Shown one piece after another: positions 19,512 to 27,535 of a stretch of DNA of 64,000 bases; positions within the stretch are counted from its first letter, which is position 1, and each line of letters starts with the position of its first letter. A program made the position numbers and the translations under genes. The notes below the pieces were generated by a model. That model made no database searches. It had not been told where the DNA came from and worked only from the letters and a program-made list of their open reading frames with translations. This stretch comes from Desulfoglaeba alkanexedens ALDC (lineage in GTDB: Bacteria > Desulfobacterota > Syntrophobacteria > Syntrophobacterales > DSM-9756). The stretch is taken from positions 1,543,501-1,607,500 of the forward strand of contig NZ_CP040098.1 of the NCBI RefSeq assembly GCF_005377625.1. Direction: 5' to 3'.

Positions 19512-20030
19512 ATGACAGAGCATCGAAAATCGGGCGAATCGGAAGCGGGTTCCGAAATCATCCCAAGCCACATCCGGGTGGATGCGGAAGGTGTCTGGAC
19601 TTACGAGGGCCGGGAAATATTCCGGAAAGACATCCTGGATCTTTTCTATGAACGCCTCCGCTTGAACGCCGACGGCGTCTACGGCCTGAAATGGGAAGGC
19701 CGTTTCCATGCCCTGGAAGTCCAGGACACGCCTTTTGTGATCACGCGTGTGGACCGGCGCATCGACCCGGAAACACAACGGGAAGTCATCGAACTTACCC
19801 TGCGGCACTTGGACCGAAAGGAAATTCTGGATCCCCGAACCCTGTGGGTGGGTCGGGAAAACGTGCTGTACTGCCGGATCCGTGACGGAGCCTTCCCGGC
19901 CCGGTTTTCCCGTCCCGCCTACTACCAGATCGCCCAATGGATTCAAGAAGATCCCGAAAACGGAAGGTTTTTCATCGAGTGCGACGGCAAGCGCTTTCCG
20001 ATCCGCGCATGCGATCCGGCGCTTTCGTGA
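19512..20030 (+). CDS. DUF1285-like conserved protein
   Basis: The 172-residue protein has the pattern SHIRVDAEGVWTYEGREIFRKDILDLFYERL followed by DGVYGLKWEGRFHALEVQDTPFVITRV, resembling proteobacterial DUF1285 proteins, whose function is unknown. The C-terminal half (LDRKEILDPRTLWVG, YCRIRDGAFPARFSRPAYYQIA) is also typical. ATG at 19512 with GGAGAGG six bases upstream is preferred over an in-frame ATG at 19488 that overlaps dtd. It is almost certainly co-transcribed with dtd. No signal peptide or membrane segment is seen. Confidence 0.75.
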   Translation: MTEHRKSGESEAGSEIIPSHIRVDAEGVWTYEGREIFRKDILDLFYERLRLNADGVYGLKWEGRFHALEVQDTPFVITRVDRRIDPETQREVIELTLRHLDRKEILDPRTLWVGRENVLYCRIRDGAFPARFSRPAYYQIAQWIQEDPENGRFFIECDGKRFPIRACDPALS

Positions 20031-20042
20031 CACTTTCATCAA

Positions 20043-20093
20043 CGCCGGGAGAGAGCCTCGCAGCGTGAGACCCTCTCCCGGCGTCCGTTCAAC
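20043..20093 (+). terminator. Hairpin after dtd operon
   Basis: An 11-bp perfect stem (CGCCGGGAGAG / CTCTCCCGGCG) with a 29-base loop starts 13 bases after the stop of the DUF1285-like gene. A proper T-run is missing, so it may end transcription only partly or stabilise the message. It also faces the convergent remnant at 20,132. Confidence 0.5.
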
Positions 20094-20131
20094 GAGCCGG
20101 CGGTGCCGCTTGCGGCCTGACCCCGGGCCGC

Positions 20132-20371
20132 TCACGCCGCCTTGGAGAACTTCTCTTCCTTGGCGCCGCAGACGGGGCGGCGCTCAGGCGGTTCGTCGGC
20201 CACCGTGTACCCGCAGATGGGACAAAGATACCAATCCTTGATGGGGAAGTTTTCCGGATCTTTGAGGGCTTCCTTGTAAAGCTCGGCGTGGACCTTTTCC
20301 ACTTCGTTGGCGTAGCTGAAGCTGATTTCCGCCTGCTTGTGGCCTTCCGCCAGCCTGAATCCCGTCTTTGC
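20132..20371 (-). pseudogene. Rubrerythrin C-terminal remnant
   Basis: An 80-codon open stretch without a start reads AEGHKQAEISFSYANEVEKVHAELYKEAL then a rubredoxin-like end YLCPICGYTVADEPPERRPVCGAKEEKFSKAA. The two CxxC pairs that bind the FeS4 iron are intact, but the first three helices of the diiron domain are gone and an in-frame TAG (20372-20374) closes the 5' side. Intact rubrerythrins reduce peroxide in anaerobes. Only the last 40% remains, just downstream of the aldolase gene. Confidence 0.8.
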
Positions 20372-20424
20372 CTATTCGGAAGGGTTGGCGGTGGCCGACG
20401 CGCGGATCTTTCGGCGATGAAGGC

Positions 20425-21063
20425 TCAGGTGGCTGCATGCTTTTTCAGCGCCTGCAGAGCCTCCGGGGGAAGCGACTGGAGCGGGGCACCGGAAAGCAGC
20501 CGCGCATAGAAAAAAGTCGCAGCGGCGTGTTCCATCTTTTCGACCAGGTAATAAGCCTTCTTCAAATTTTCCGCGGCGGTGAGCACCCCGTGGCGTTCCA
20601 GCAGGATCGCATCGTGGCGTTCCACGAAGGGTGAGATGGACCGGGGGACTTCGTCGGTCCCGGGCGTTGCGTAGCCGGCCGTCGGAACCGGTCCCAGGAT
20701 AGCCCATACCTCTGGAAGCGCGGCCGCAGGGAAGGCCTTCCCGGCCAGTGAGAGCGCCGTGAGAAGCGGCGGATGGGCATGCACCACGGCTTGGACGTCG
20801 GGACGCTTTTCATAGACCAGGAGGTGCATGCGGATTTCGGTTGAAGGTTTGCCCCGGCCCCTCAGCACGTTTCCATCGAGGTCCGTCACCAGCAGGTCCA
20901 GGGGAACCAGTTCGCTTTTGGCTCGCCCGCTCGGTGTTATCAGGATGCACTCTTCGCACAGGCGGCAGCTGACATTCCCGTCGCTCGCCGCCACCAGCCC
21001 TTTACGTTCGAGCCGGCGGCACACCCAGACGATCGCTTCCCGAAGCCTGGTTTCCGTGAGCAT
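20425..21063 (-). CDS. Class II aldolase/adducin-family protein (fuculose-phosphate aldolase type)
   Basis: The 212-residue protein has the zinc-aldolase pattern: GLVAASDGNVSCRL with LITPSGRAKSELVPLDLLVTDLDG, STEIRMHLLVYEKRPDVQAVVHAHPP (zinc ligands in HAH) and LLERHGVLTAA (third His). The likely acid/base Glu is in STEIRMH. Members split fuculose-, rhamnulose- or related sugar 1-phosphates or act in methionine salvage; the exact substrate cannot be told. ATG at 21063 follows AAGGAAAGG. The region 21,064-21,410 up to the divergent HAD gene holds no convincing gene. Confidence 0.87.
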   Translation of the reverse strand: MLTETRLREAIVWVCRRLERKGLVAASDGNVSCRLCEECILITPSGRAKSELVPLDLLVTDLDGNVLRGRGKPSTEIRMHLLVYEKRPDVQAVVHAHPPLLTALSLAGKAFPAAALPEVWAILGPVPTAGYATPGTDEVPRSISPFVERHDAILLERHGVLTAAENLKKAYYLVEKMEHAAATFFYARLLSGAPLQSLPPEALQALKKHAAT

Positions 21064-21410
21064 GGTGGACCTTTCCTTGCGGCTGCCCTGCAGGCGTCCG
21101 CGCTGAATGTTCAGGGGATGCGTTCCGGGGAAACGACGACGTATTATGCCGCAGCATCCGCAAGGATGAAATCGAAAAAAACCCGCCGCGGCATTCTGTT
21201 TGCGGCTCAGCCGGTTGATCCCCAAAACGACGGCAAGCAACGAAAAGGCGAAAAAGGAAAATGACGAGCGATCCTGAGGGCCTGCGCCTGAATCCCTGGG
21301 GACCCGGAATGGACGCGAGGCAGATGGGTGCGGGTGCAGGTTTGGCTTGACTTTTGGCGAGGGCCGGTGATGTTGTGCGGGAATCCCTCGACATGAAGGA
21401 GGAACCCGCT

Positions 21411-22154
21411 ATGGCCCAACGTCCCCGGTATCGCGCCCTGTTTTCTTCGGATTGGAGTGAGTGTCTGGCCCCCAGCGGGCCCTTTGACTGCATCTTTTTC
21501 AATTACCCCGAACTCAAAGAACCGCTCACGGCGATCTTCCGCCGATACACGTCCAACGTGATCACACTGGGGGAAGCCATCGGCCGCATCCAGGGCTTGA
21601 TGCCGGGCCCCGTCACCGAAGCCATGATGGACGCCTACCTGGAGGCGTCTTTCGAAACTTACCCAGGGGCCGCGCCATTCATTCGGTGGTGCCACGAAAA
21701 CCATATCCTCTTCATGCTGAACACCACGGGCATGAAGGGGACTTACCAGCGGATTCTGGCCAAGAGCCTGTTGCCACATGTATCCGCCCTTTCCGCCCAT
21801 CCGTTCATCAGCTACCCGGAAGGGCCAACCGACCCCGAGGTGTCCCTTCCCCTTCACGAAATCCAGGACAAGGCCGCCAATTCCGCCGCCGTGGCCGAAA
21901 AATACGGCGTCGCCGCCGGGCGCATCATCGTTATGGGCGACAGCGGCGGCGACGGGCCCCATTTCGCGTGGGGGGCTCAGATGAACGCGCTGCTCATCGC
22001 CAGCCGCCCAAAACCCTCCCTGGAAAAATATTGCGCGGAGCGGGGCATCCGAATCCACCACCGCATCGGGACCGCGGATGATCCGAAGAAGGGGAACTTT
22101 ATGGAAATGACGGGGTGGGTGGAAAGATATCTGAAGGCGAATGAACGCCAATGA
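21411..22154 (+). CDS. HAD-superfamily hydrolase
   Basis: The 247-residue protein shows HAD-like motifs: an Asp-containing N-terminal motif (ALFSSDWSECLAPSGPFD), motif II threonines (FMLNTTGMKG), a motif III lysine (IQDKAANSAAVAEKYGV) and motif IV (IIVMGDSGGDGPHFAWG). It is probably a small-molecule phosphatase. Motif I is not the strict DxDx(T/V), so catalytic competence is uncertain. ATG at 21411 is preferred because GGAGG lies eight bases upstream; earlier Met codons in the frame lack ribosome sites. It converges on the ABC exporter gene. Confidence 0.72.
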   Translation: MAQRPRYRALFSSDWSECLAPSGPFDCIFFNYPELKEPLTAIFRRYTSNVITLGEAIGRIQGLMPGPVTEAMMDAYLEASFETYPGAAPFIRWCHENHILFMLNTTGMKGTYQRILAKSLLPHVSALSAHPFISYPEGPTDPEVSLPLHEIQDKAANSAAVAEKYGVAAGRIIVMGDSGGDGPHFAWGAQMNALLIASRPKPSLEKYCAERGIRIHHRIGTADDPKKGNFMEMTGWVERYLKANERQ

Positions 22155-22173
22155 ACGCAAGCGGTCAGGCGGT

Positions 22174-23982
22174 TCATTCCAGATGCCTCACAAAGTCCGC
22201 CCACAGTTCGGCGTAACGTCCTTCCTGCACCAATTCGTCATGGCGGCCCTGCTGGACGATCCGACCTCGCTCCAGCACCAAGATGGCATCGGCGTTGGCG
22301 ATGAGCGGCAGGTAGTGGGTGACGACAAAGAGGGTGCCGCGGCGCATCAGCCGGTCAAACGCTTCCATGACCTTGGATTCGGAGGAGGGATCTAGTCCCG
22401 CGGTGGGTTCGTCCAGGAGGATAATGGGGGCGTTTCGAAGGAGCGCCCGAGCGATGTGGATGCGTTTGGCCTGTCCGATGGAGAGTTCCGTGCCTGAGGG
22501 GCCCAGGAGGGTGTCATAGCCTTGCGGGAGCCGAGTGATGAAGGAGTGGGCGTTGGCTTCCTTTGCCGCCCGAAGGATCTCGTCTCGGCCGGCGGGGGAC
22601 TCGGGCCGACCCAACGCAATATTTTCCAACACCGTGGCGGGGAAGATGATGTGTTCCTGAGGGACGATGGCCACTTGGCTCCGAAGCGATTCCAGCGTGA
22701 ACGTCCGGATATCGCGATCGTCGATGTAAATGCAGCCCTCGCTGGGATCGAGGAATCGGGGGATAAGATTGAGAAGTGTGGATTTCCCCGACCCGGAGTC
22801 GCCGACGATGCCGATCTTCTGCCCCTTGCGGACAGTGAAGGTGATGTCTTCCAAAACGGGTCGGTTCGGTTCGTAAGCGTAGGCGACGCCCTCGAATCGG
22901 ATGACGTAGCGGAACGGCGGCATGGGAACGGCGTCTTTGCTATCCCCGCACACTCCCAACTGGCACGGGGTGAGTGCCAGTATTTCTTCGATGCGTTCCT
23001 TGCAGGCGAGCCCCTTTGAAATCTTGTTGAAATACTTGGACAATTCCCTCACCGGCTTGTAGATGCTCCGCAGGTAGCTCATGAAAACCAGTAACTCTCC
23101 CGCGCTGATCCGACCCGCTTCGATGCGGTAGACGCCCACCAGCAGAACCGCCGCAATGCCGCCCGCCAAGGTGATGTGGACGGTGGCCGTGTAGCCGCCC
23201 TGCCACGAGCCGGCTTCGACGGCGGCTTCCAAGCTTTGAAGGCAACGTTCTTCGAGGCGCCGGGTCGCCTGTTCGCACAAGCCCAGGATTTTCAGGCACT
23301 TCTGGGTGCGAGTGGCCACTTCCGTGACCGCCGCCACCTCCGCTTCATAACTTCGCTGTCGCCGGGTTGCTTGTTTGACTCTTTTCCCAAAATAGACGGT
23401 TCCGAATGCGAGAATAGGCGCCGCAGCGACGACCAATAGAGCAAGCGGCGGATCGATCCAGGCCATGAGGACGAAGATTCCAAGGAAGGTTGGAATGCTC
23501 CGGAACATAAGGATCAAAGCGCCTTCGATAAGCGGCTGCAGGTCGGCGGTATCGGCGGTGAGCCTCGAGATGATTTCTCCAGGGCCCATGCGCTGGAAGA
23601 AGGCGATCGGCAATTGAACGACGTGACCGAAAAAAGTCACCCGGAGTCTCTGAACGACCGTTTGATTGAGGCGGGTGAGGAGCTGGTTTTGAATGTAAAG
23701 GGCGGCTCCCGTAGCCGCTGCGAAAGCGATGAGCGCAAAGACCATGATGAAGAGAAGCTCATGGCGCGGCTCAGCGGAAAGCCGTTCTTCCCAGGGCGAT
23801 AGCCACCACGATAAGGGTGCACGGCCGATGACGCAGTCGAAGACAACCTGTAGAGGCCAGGGCTCCACCACTGCGATTGCGGCCTGAAGCGCAAGTGAAA
23901 CGACCAGCCCGCCAACGAGCATCTTTTCTTTGAGAAACCACTGGAGCACTGTAGCGGAGCCGGCCCCCTCCCCAAGGCGCAT
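22174..23982 (-). CDS. ABC exporter, fused membrane and ATPase domains (MsbA-like)
   Basis: The 602-residue half-transporter has an N-terminal six-helix membrane domain (about residues 20-310, including PIAFFQRMGPGEIISRLTADTADLQPLI) and a C-terminal ATPase with Walker A GIVGDSGSGKSTLLNLIPRF, Q-loop VAIVPQEHIIF, Walker B IILLDEPTAGLDPSSE and switch His VVTHYLPL. The signature loop is LSIGQ rather than LSGGQ. It would act as a dimer exporting lipids or other hydrophobic compounds. No neighbour hints at the substrate. Confidence 0.9.
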   Translation of the reverse strand: MRLGEGAGSATVLQWFLKEKMLVGGLVVSLALQAAIAVVEPWPLQVVFDCVIGRAPLSWWLSPWEERLSAEPRHELLFIMVFALIAFAAATGAALYIQNQLLTRLNQTVVQRLRVTFFGHVVQLPIAFFQRMGPGEIISRLTADTADLQPLIEGALILMFRSIPTFLGIFVLMAWIDPPLALLVVAAAPILAFGTVYFGKRVKQATRRQRSYEAEVAAVTEVATRTQKCLKILGLCEQATRRLEERCLQSLEAAVEAGSWQGGYTATVHITLAGGIAAVLLVGVYRIEAGRISAGELLVFMSYLRSIYKPVRELSKYFNKISKGLACKERIEEILALTPCQLGVCGDSKDAVPMPPFRYVIRFEGVAYAYEPNRPVLEDITFTVRKGQKIGIVGDSGSGKSTLLNLIPRFLDPSEGCIYIDDRDIRTFTLESLRSQVAIVPQEHIIFPATVLENIALGRPESPAGRDEILRAAKEANAHSFITRLPQGYDTLLGPSGTELSIGQAKRIHIARALLRNAPIILLDEPTAGLDPSSESKVMEAFDRLMRRGTLFVVTHYLPLIANADAILVLERGRIVQQGRHDELVQEGRYAELWADFVRHLE

Positions 23983-24063
23983 GCCGCTTTAAACCGAGGC
24001 ATCCTTTTAAAGAAAAGGAAACTTAACCTAAAATTAACCTATCTTACCCGTATAATTGAGAAC

Positions 24064-24390
24064 AACGCCATCTTTGCAACATTTCCTCAACGCCATGCCC
24101 GCCGGCAGCGCACATACATTTAGATCATGGGACGACTATCTTGACAAGCACCGCCTCGAACCCACCCATCACTTCGCCGAACGCACGATCCGCATTCATG
24201 TATGGACCGCGCAGGAGAAGTTCAATGCCGTTGTTGAGAGTACCGGCATGAACGAGGCCGAGCCGGCCGAAGCGGCGGCACTGACGGTGCTTCGAAAAAA
24301 AAGCCGAGGCGATCTGGGGGGGGGGAGCCCGAGGGTGAATGATCAGCGCCCCGGATCGCCGTCGAGTTGTGCAGCTGATCGACGAGGCCC
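24064..24390 (+). pseudogene. IS3-family transposase remnant (orfA with deletion, start of orfB)
   Basis: Fragments read VWTAQEKFNAVVESTGMNEAE (typical orfA), then after an internal deletion AEAAALTVLRKKAEAIWG across a G-run frameshift, and then MISAPDRRRVVQLIDEAR, which matches the start of an IS3-type orfB. Homology breaks at about 24,390, where an unrelated transposase fragment begins. No functional transposase can be made. Confidence 0.7.
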
Positions 24391-24663
24391 GTTTTCCACC
24401 AACGTGATGACACCATCCGGGGACATGTGTTCTGCTCCTTCCTGGCGCTGATACTTCGAAAGGAGCTCTACCGGCGTCTGGACCGGGCGGGGCACGCCTT
24501 TGAGCGGTCTGATATTAAGCAAGATCTGAGTGCCCTCCAGGAAATAGTCATCGAGGAGAACGGCAAGCGCTTCGCTCTGCGGTCCCAATGTCTGGGCACG
24601 TGCAGCAGCGTCTTTAGGCCCGTGGGAGTTGCCATTCCTCCCACCATCCGGGTACTTCCCTAG
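24391..24663 (+). pseudogene. IS1634/IS4-type transposase C-terminal remnant
   Basis: The frame reads VFHQRDDTIRGHVFCSFLAL followed by ILRKELYRRLDRAG and SALQEIVIEENGKRFALR, ending GVAIPPTIRVLP. This is the C-terminal end of an IS1634-family DDE transposase, after the catalytic residues. It has no start and is joined directly to the IS3 remnant. The stretch 24,664-25,177 that follows shows no supported gene and may be more degraded IS sequence. Confidence 0.72.
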
Positions 24664-25177
24664 ACGGAACGGAGCGTAGTGCCAAAAACTTCCAACTGGG
24701 CCGTATGTGAGTGACATTACTGATATAGTTTTTTGCCACTGTCAAAGATGAGCCCAAACGACCCGCTGAACACTCGAAGACTCTCCTTTCACGCCCGCTT
24801 TTCATCCAAGGACCATCAGCTCCGGGAATTGCTGGCTGCCGGTGTTCGTTTGCGCCATGCCGCTAGCGGGCATCAGTGCACCGTGTTGCTTAAACGGGGT
24901 GCCGGCAGTGACCGACGCCGAGGTGCTTTTCGGGATCTGCGCCGCCCAGCTTAGACGTGGGGGTGCGCGGGCCGGAAGCATCACCGGGCGAGGCGCATTA
25001 TAAAACTTTGCGAGATCCGGAAGGCTCTGGTAAGGTACGATGGTGATTGTACTTCCTTTTGGCTGCCTGGATGATCCGGCGTATTGTCACGGAGATCTAA
25101 AAGAAGAATGCCGGCGGGCTCGGGGGCGCTCCGGCGGCACCTATCAGCGAAGATCGATATTCAGCCAGGAGTGTTCT

Positions 25178-26266
25178 ATGCATCGCATGTGGAATATGGC
25201 CACGCTTCTTGCGGTCCTCGCGTTTTTCTGTGGTTTCCAAGATACCGCCCGCGCGGTGAGTGAAGACGAGCGGAACAACATCGAACTCTACCAGCGACTG
25301 TCTCCCGGGGTTGTCAACATTACGAGTACGGTTCTGGAAAGGGATTTCTTTTTCAACATTATCCCCCGACAGGGGACGGGCTCCGGATCCATCATAAGTG
25401 ACAAGGGGTACATCCTCACCAATCACCACGTGATCGAGGACGCCCGGAAGCTGGAGGTGACCCTTGCCAATGGAGAAAAGTACACGGCGGAATTCATCGG
25501 TTCAGATCCGGACACGGATCTGGCCGTGATCAAGATAGACGCGCCCCGGGACGAGCTGGTGGTGATCCCCATGGGGGCATCCCGCGACCTGAAGGTGGGC
25601 CAGAAAGTGCTCGCCATCGGAAACCCCTTCGGGCTGGGTCAGACGCTCACCACCGGCGTGATCAGTTCCGTGGGGCGGACGCTTCGTTCGCCCGGGGGCG
25701 CGCTGGTGGAGGACGTGATCCAGACGGACGCCTCCATCAATCCCGGAAACTCGGGAGGCCCTCTCATCGATTCTTCCGGCCGGATGATCGGCATCAATAC
25801 GGCTATTTTCAGTCCCACGGGAGCGAACGTGGGCATCGGGTTCGCCATCCCCGTGGACACCGCCAAACGGGTGGTCAACGATCTCATCGAAAAGGGCTAT
25901 TATGCCTATCCTTGGATCGGCGCCACCCTGATGACGCTGCTTCCGGACTTCGCCGAAGCGCTCAAGCTTCCCGTGAAGCGTGGGGCCATGGTGGTGGAAG
26001 TGGTGCCGGGCGGGCCGGCGGACCAGGCTGGCATCCGCGGAGGCACCGCCAGGGCCCAGATCGGCAATCACATCCTGATCGTCGGAGGTGATATCATCGT
26101 GGCTCTTGAAGGAAACCCGGTCCAGGATGCAGATTCGCTCATTCGGGAATTGAGAAGTCGAAGGCCGGGCGAGCGAGTGGCGTTGGAAGTGGTTCACTGG
26201 GACGGAGGCCGCGAGCGCGTCACGGTGATCCTGGGAGAACGCCCCGGCGGCTATCGGTATCGGTGA
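25178..26266 (+). CDS. Periplasmic HtrA/Deg-type serine protease with PDZ domain
   Basis: The 362-residue protein starts with a signal peptide (MHRMWNMATLLAVLAFFCGF..., cleavage near ARA). The S1C protease domain has the full triad: His in ILTNHHVIEDA, Asp in SDPDTDLAVIKID and Ser in NPGNSGGPLIDSSG. One PDZ domain follows (about 255-350; GAMVVEVVPGGPADQAGIRGG, IVALEGNPVQDADSLI). It would degrade or refold damaged envelope proteins. A single PDZ places it with the DegS/HhoA-like group. ATG at 25178 has AGGAG upstream; an earlier in-frame GTG would remove the signal peptide. Confidence 0.93.
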   Translation: MHRMWNMATLLAVLAFFCGFQDTARAVSEDERNNIELYQRLSPGVVNITSTVLERDFFFNIIPRQGTGSGSIISDKGYILTNHHVIEDARKLEVTLANGEKYTAEFIGSDPDTDLAVIKIDAPRDELVVIPMGASRDLKVGQKVLAIGNPFGLGQTLTTGVISSVGRTLRSPGGALVEDVIQTDASINPGNSGGPLIDSSGRMIGINTAIFSPTGANVGIGFAIPVDTAKRVVNDLIEKGYYAYPWIGATLMTLLPDFAEALKLPVKRGAMVVEVVPGGPADQAGIRGGTARAQIGNHILIVGGDIIVALEGNPVQDADSLIRELRSRRPGERVALEVVHWDGGRERVTVILGERPGGYRYR

Positions 26267-26316
26267 ATCGGAGGAAACGCCACGGGATACACACTGAAAC
26301 ACAAGGAGGGTTCCGC

Positions 26317-27093
26317 ATGGCTTACGAAACGCTGCTGATTGACAAGAAGGATCGCGTCGGCATCGTATCGCTCAACCGGCCCAACCGGTTCAACACTTTC
26401 AGTACGACTCTGGCCTTGGAACTGAACGACGCTTTCATCGAACTGGATGAAGTCGAAGACGTTTCGGCGGTGGTGGTCAAGGGGGAAGGGAAGGCCTTTT
26501 CCACGGGAATCGATATCACCGAATTTCCAGGGAAAACCCCCAGCGAGTACCATGAATGGATCTGTGTGATGGACCGGATGCACCTTACCATCGCCGCTAT
26601 GAAGAAGCCGGTGGTGGCCATGGTTCACGGCTACGCGGTGGCGAACGGAGCGGGCCTCATGGCCGCCGCCGATTTCGCCGTCGTAGCCGAAGGTACCAAG
26701 ATCGGCACTACGGCTATCAACGTGGGCTTGCTGTGCACCGGCCCCATCATTCCGGTGAGCACCGGCCTCACCAAGAAGAAGGTTCTCGAATTGCTTCTGT
26801 GCGGCGAACTGATCGATGCCGAGGAAGCGTTGCGCCTGGGGCTGGTGAACCGGGTGGTGCCGGCGGACAAGCTGGAAGAGGAGACCTGGGCCTTCGTGAA
26901 GAACCTGCTTTCCAAGAGCCCCGTCGCGCTGCAGATGGGGAAATCCTTCTATTACAAAATGCGCGACATGTCGTTTTCGGATGGCCTGGCCTACGGCGCG
27001 GAACTGTTTGCGCGGCTGTGTACCACGGAAGACGCCCGCGAAGGCGTCGACGCCTTCATGAACAAACGCAAGCCGGAGTGGAAAGGCCGGTAA
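26317..27093 (+). CDS. Enoyl-CoA hydratase/isomerase-family protein (ECHDC3-like)
   Basis: The 258-residue crotonase-fold protein has the oxyanion-hole regions GEGKAFSTGIDITEF and HGYAVANGAGLMAAADF. At the two positions where true hydratases carry catalytic glutamates it shows L/M (GAGLMAAAD) and no PE pair (INVGLLCTGPIIPVS), so hydration is doubtful. The GLLCT segment and long C-terminal helix resemble mammalian ECHDC3-type proteins. AAGGAGGG precedes ATG at 26317, and it starts 50 bases after the htrA-like gene, possibly one transcript. Confidence 0.82.
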   Translation: MAYETLLIDKKDRVGIVSLNRPNRFNTFSTTLALELNDAFIELDEVEDVSAVVVKGEGKAFSTGIDITEFPGKTPSEYHEWICVMDRMHLTIAAMKKPVVAMVHGYAVANGAGLMAAADFAVVAEGTKIGTTAINVGLLCTGPIIPVSTGLTKKKVLELLLCGELIDAEEALRLGLVNRVVPADKLEEETWAFVKNLLSKSPVALQMGKSFYYKMRDMSFSDGLAYGAELFARLCTTEDAREGVDAFMNKRKPEWKGR

Positions 27094-27203
27094 GGAGCTG
27101 TCTGTGAATCCGTTTCATCCTTCTGGGGATGGAGTGTCCGTTTTTTCGCGTAGGGGCGGTTCGCAAACGGCACTTAAGGAACGACTCATGCCCTGTAAGA
27201 GCC

Positions 27204-27312
27204 GGCTTCCACCTTGTTCCCAAGCTCCAGCTTGGGAACACAGCTGTGGAGAAGCTCCAGCTTCGATTCCCATGAGGCCGTTCCCAAGCCAGAGCTTGGG
27301 AACGAGGGGACC
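27204..27312. repeat. Palindromic repeat module
   Basis: Two 24-nt palindromes of the GTTCCCAAGC/GCTTGGGAAC family (27,216-27,239 and 27,280-27,303) flank agaagctccagcttcgattc. The whole 109 bp is nearly identical to 12,450-12,555. The spacer 27,094-27,535 otherwise contains no gene; a gcgggagcgccgctccc hairpin lies near 27,395. Confidence 0.85.
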
Positions 27313-27535
27313 GATAACGGAAAACCGGCCCCGATCGCTCTTGGATGCCTGCCCTCGGGCCGATTGGGCGGAGCATGGGCGTTTGTTCATCGCGGCGGGA
27401 GCGCCGCTCCCACAACACGGCATTGCCGGTTTTACAGATCGCGGCCAAGGCCGCTCCTACAGCAACAAGGAACCTCAGGGCCCCACTTTCAACAGCTTGT
27501 TTTTGGGCAAGCTCTAAGCGCGATGGGAGGAAACC

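Noticed and set aside
21166-21264. 32-codon basic plus-strand ORF (MKSKKTRRGILFAAQPVD...)
   Set aside because: The only purine-rich stretch abuts the ATG, too close to serve as a ribosome site, and there is no other support.
24343-24717. 124-residue minus-strand ORF in the IS debris
   Set aside because: It is the shadow of the IS1634 transposase remnant on the plus strand.
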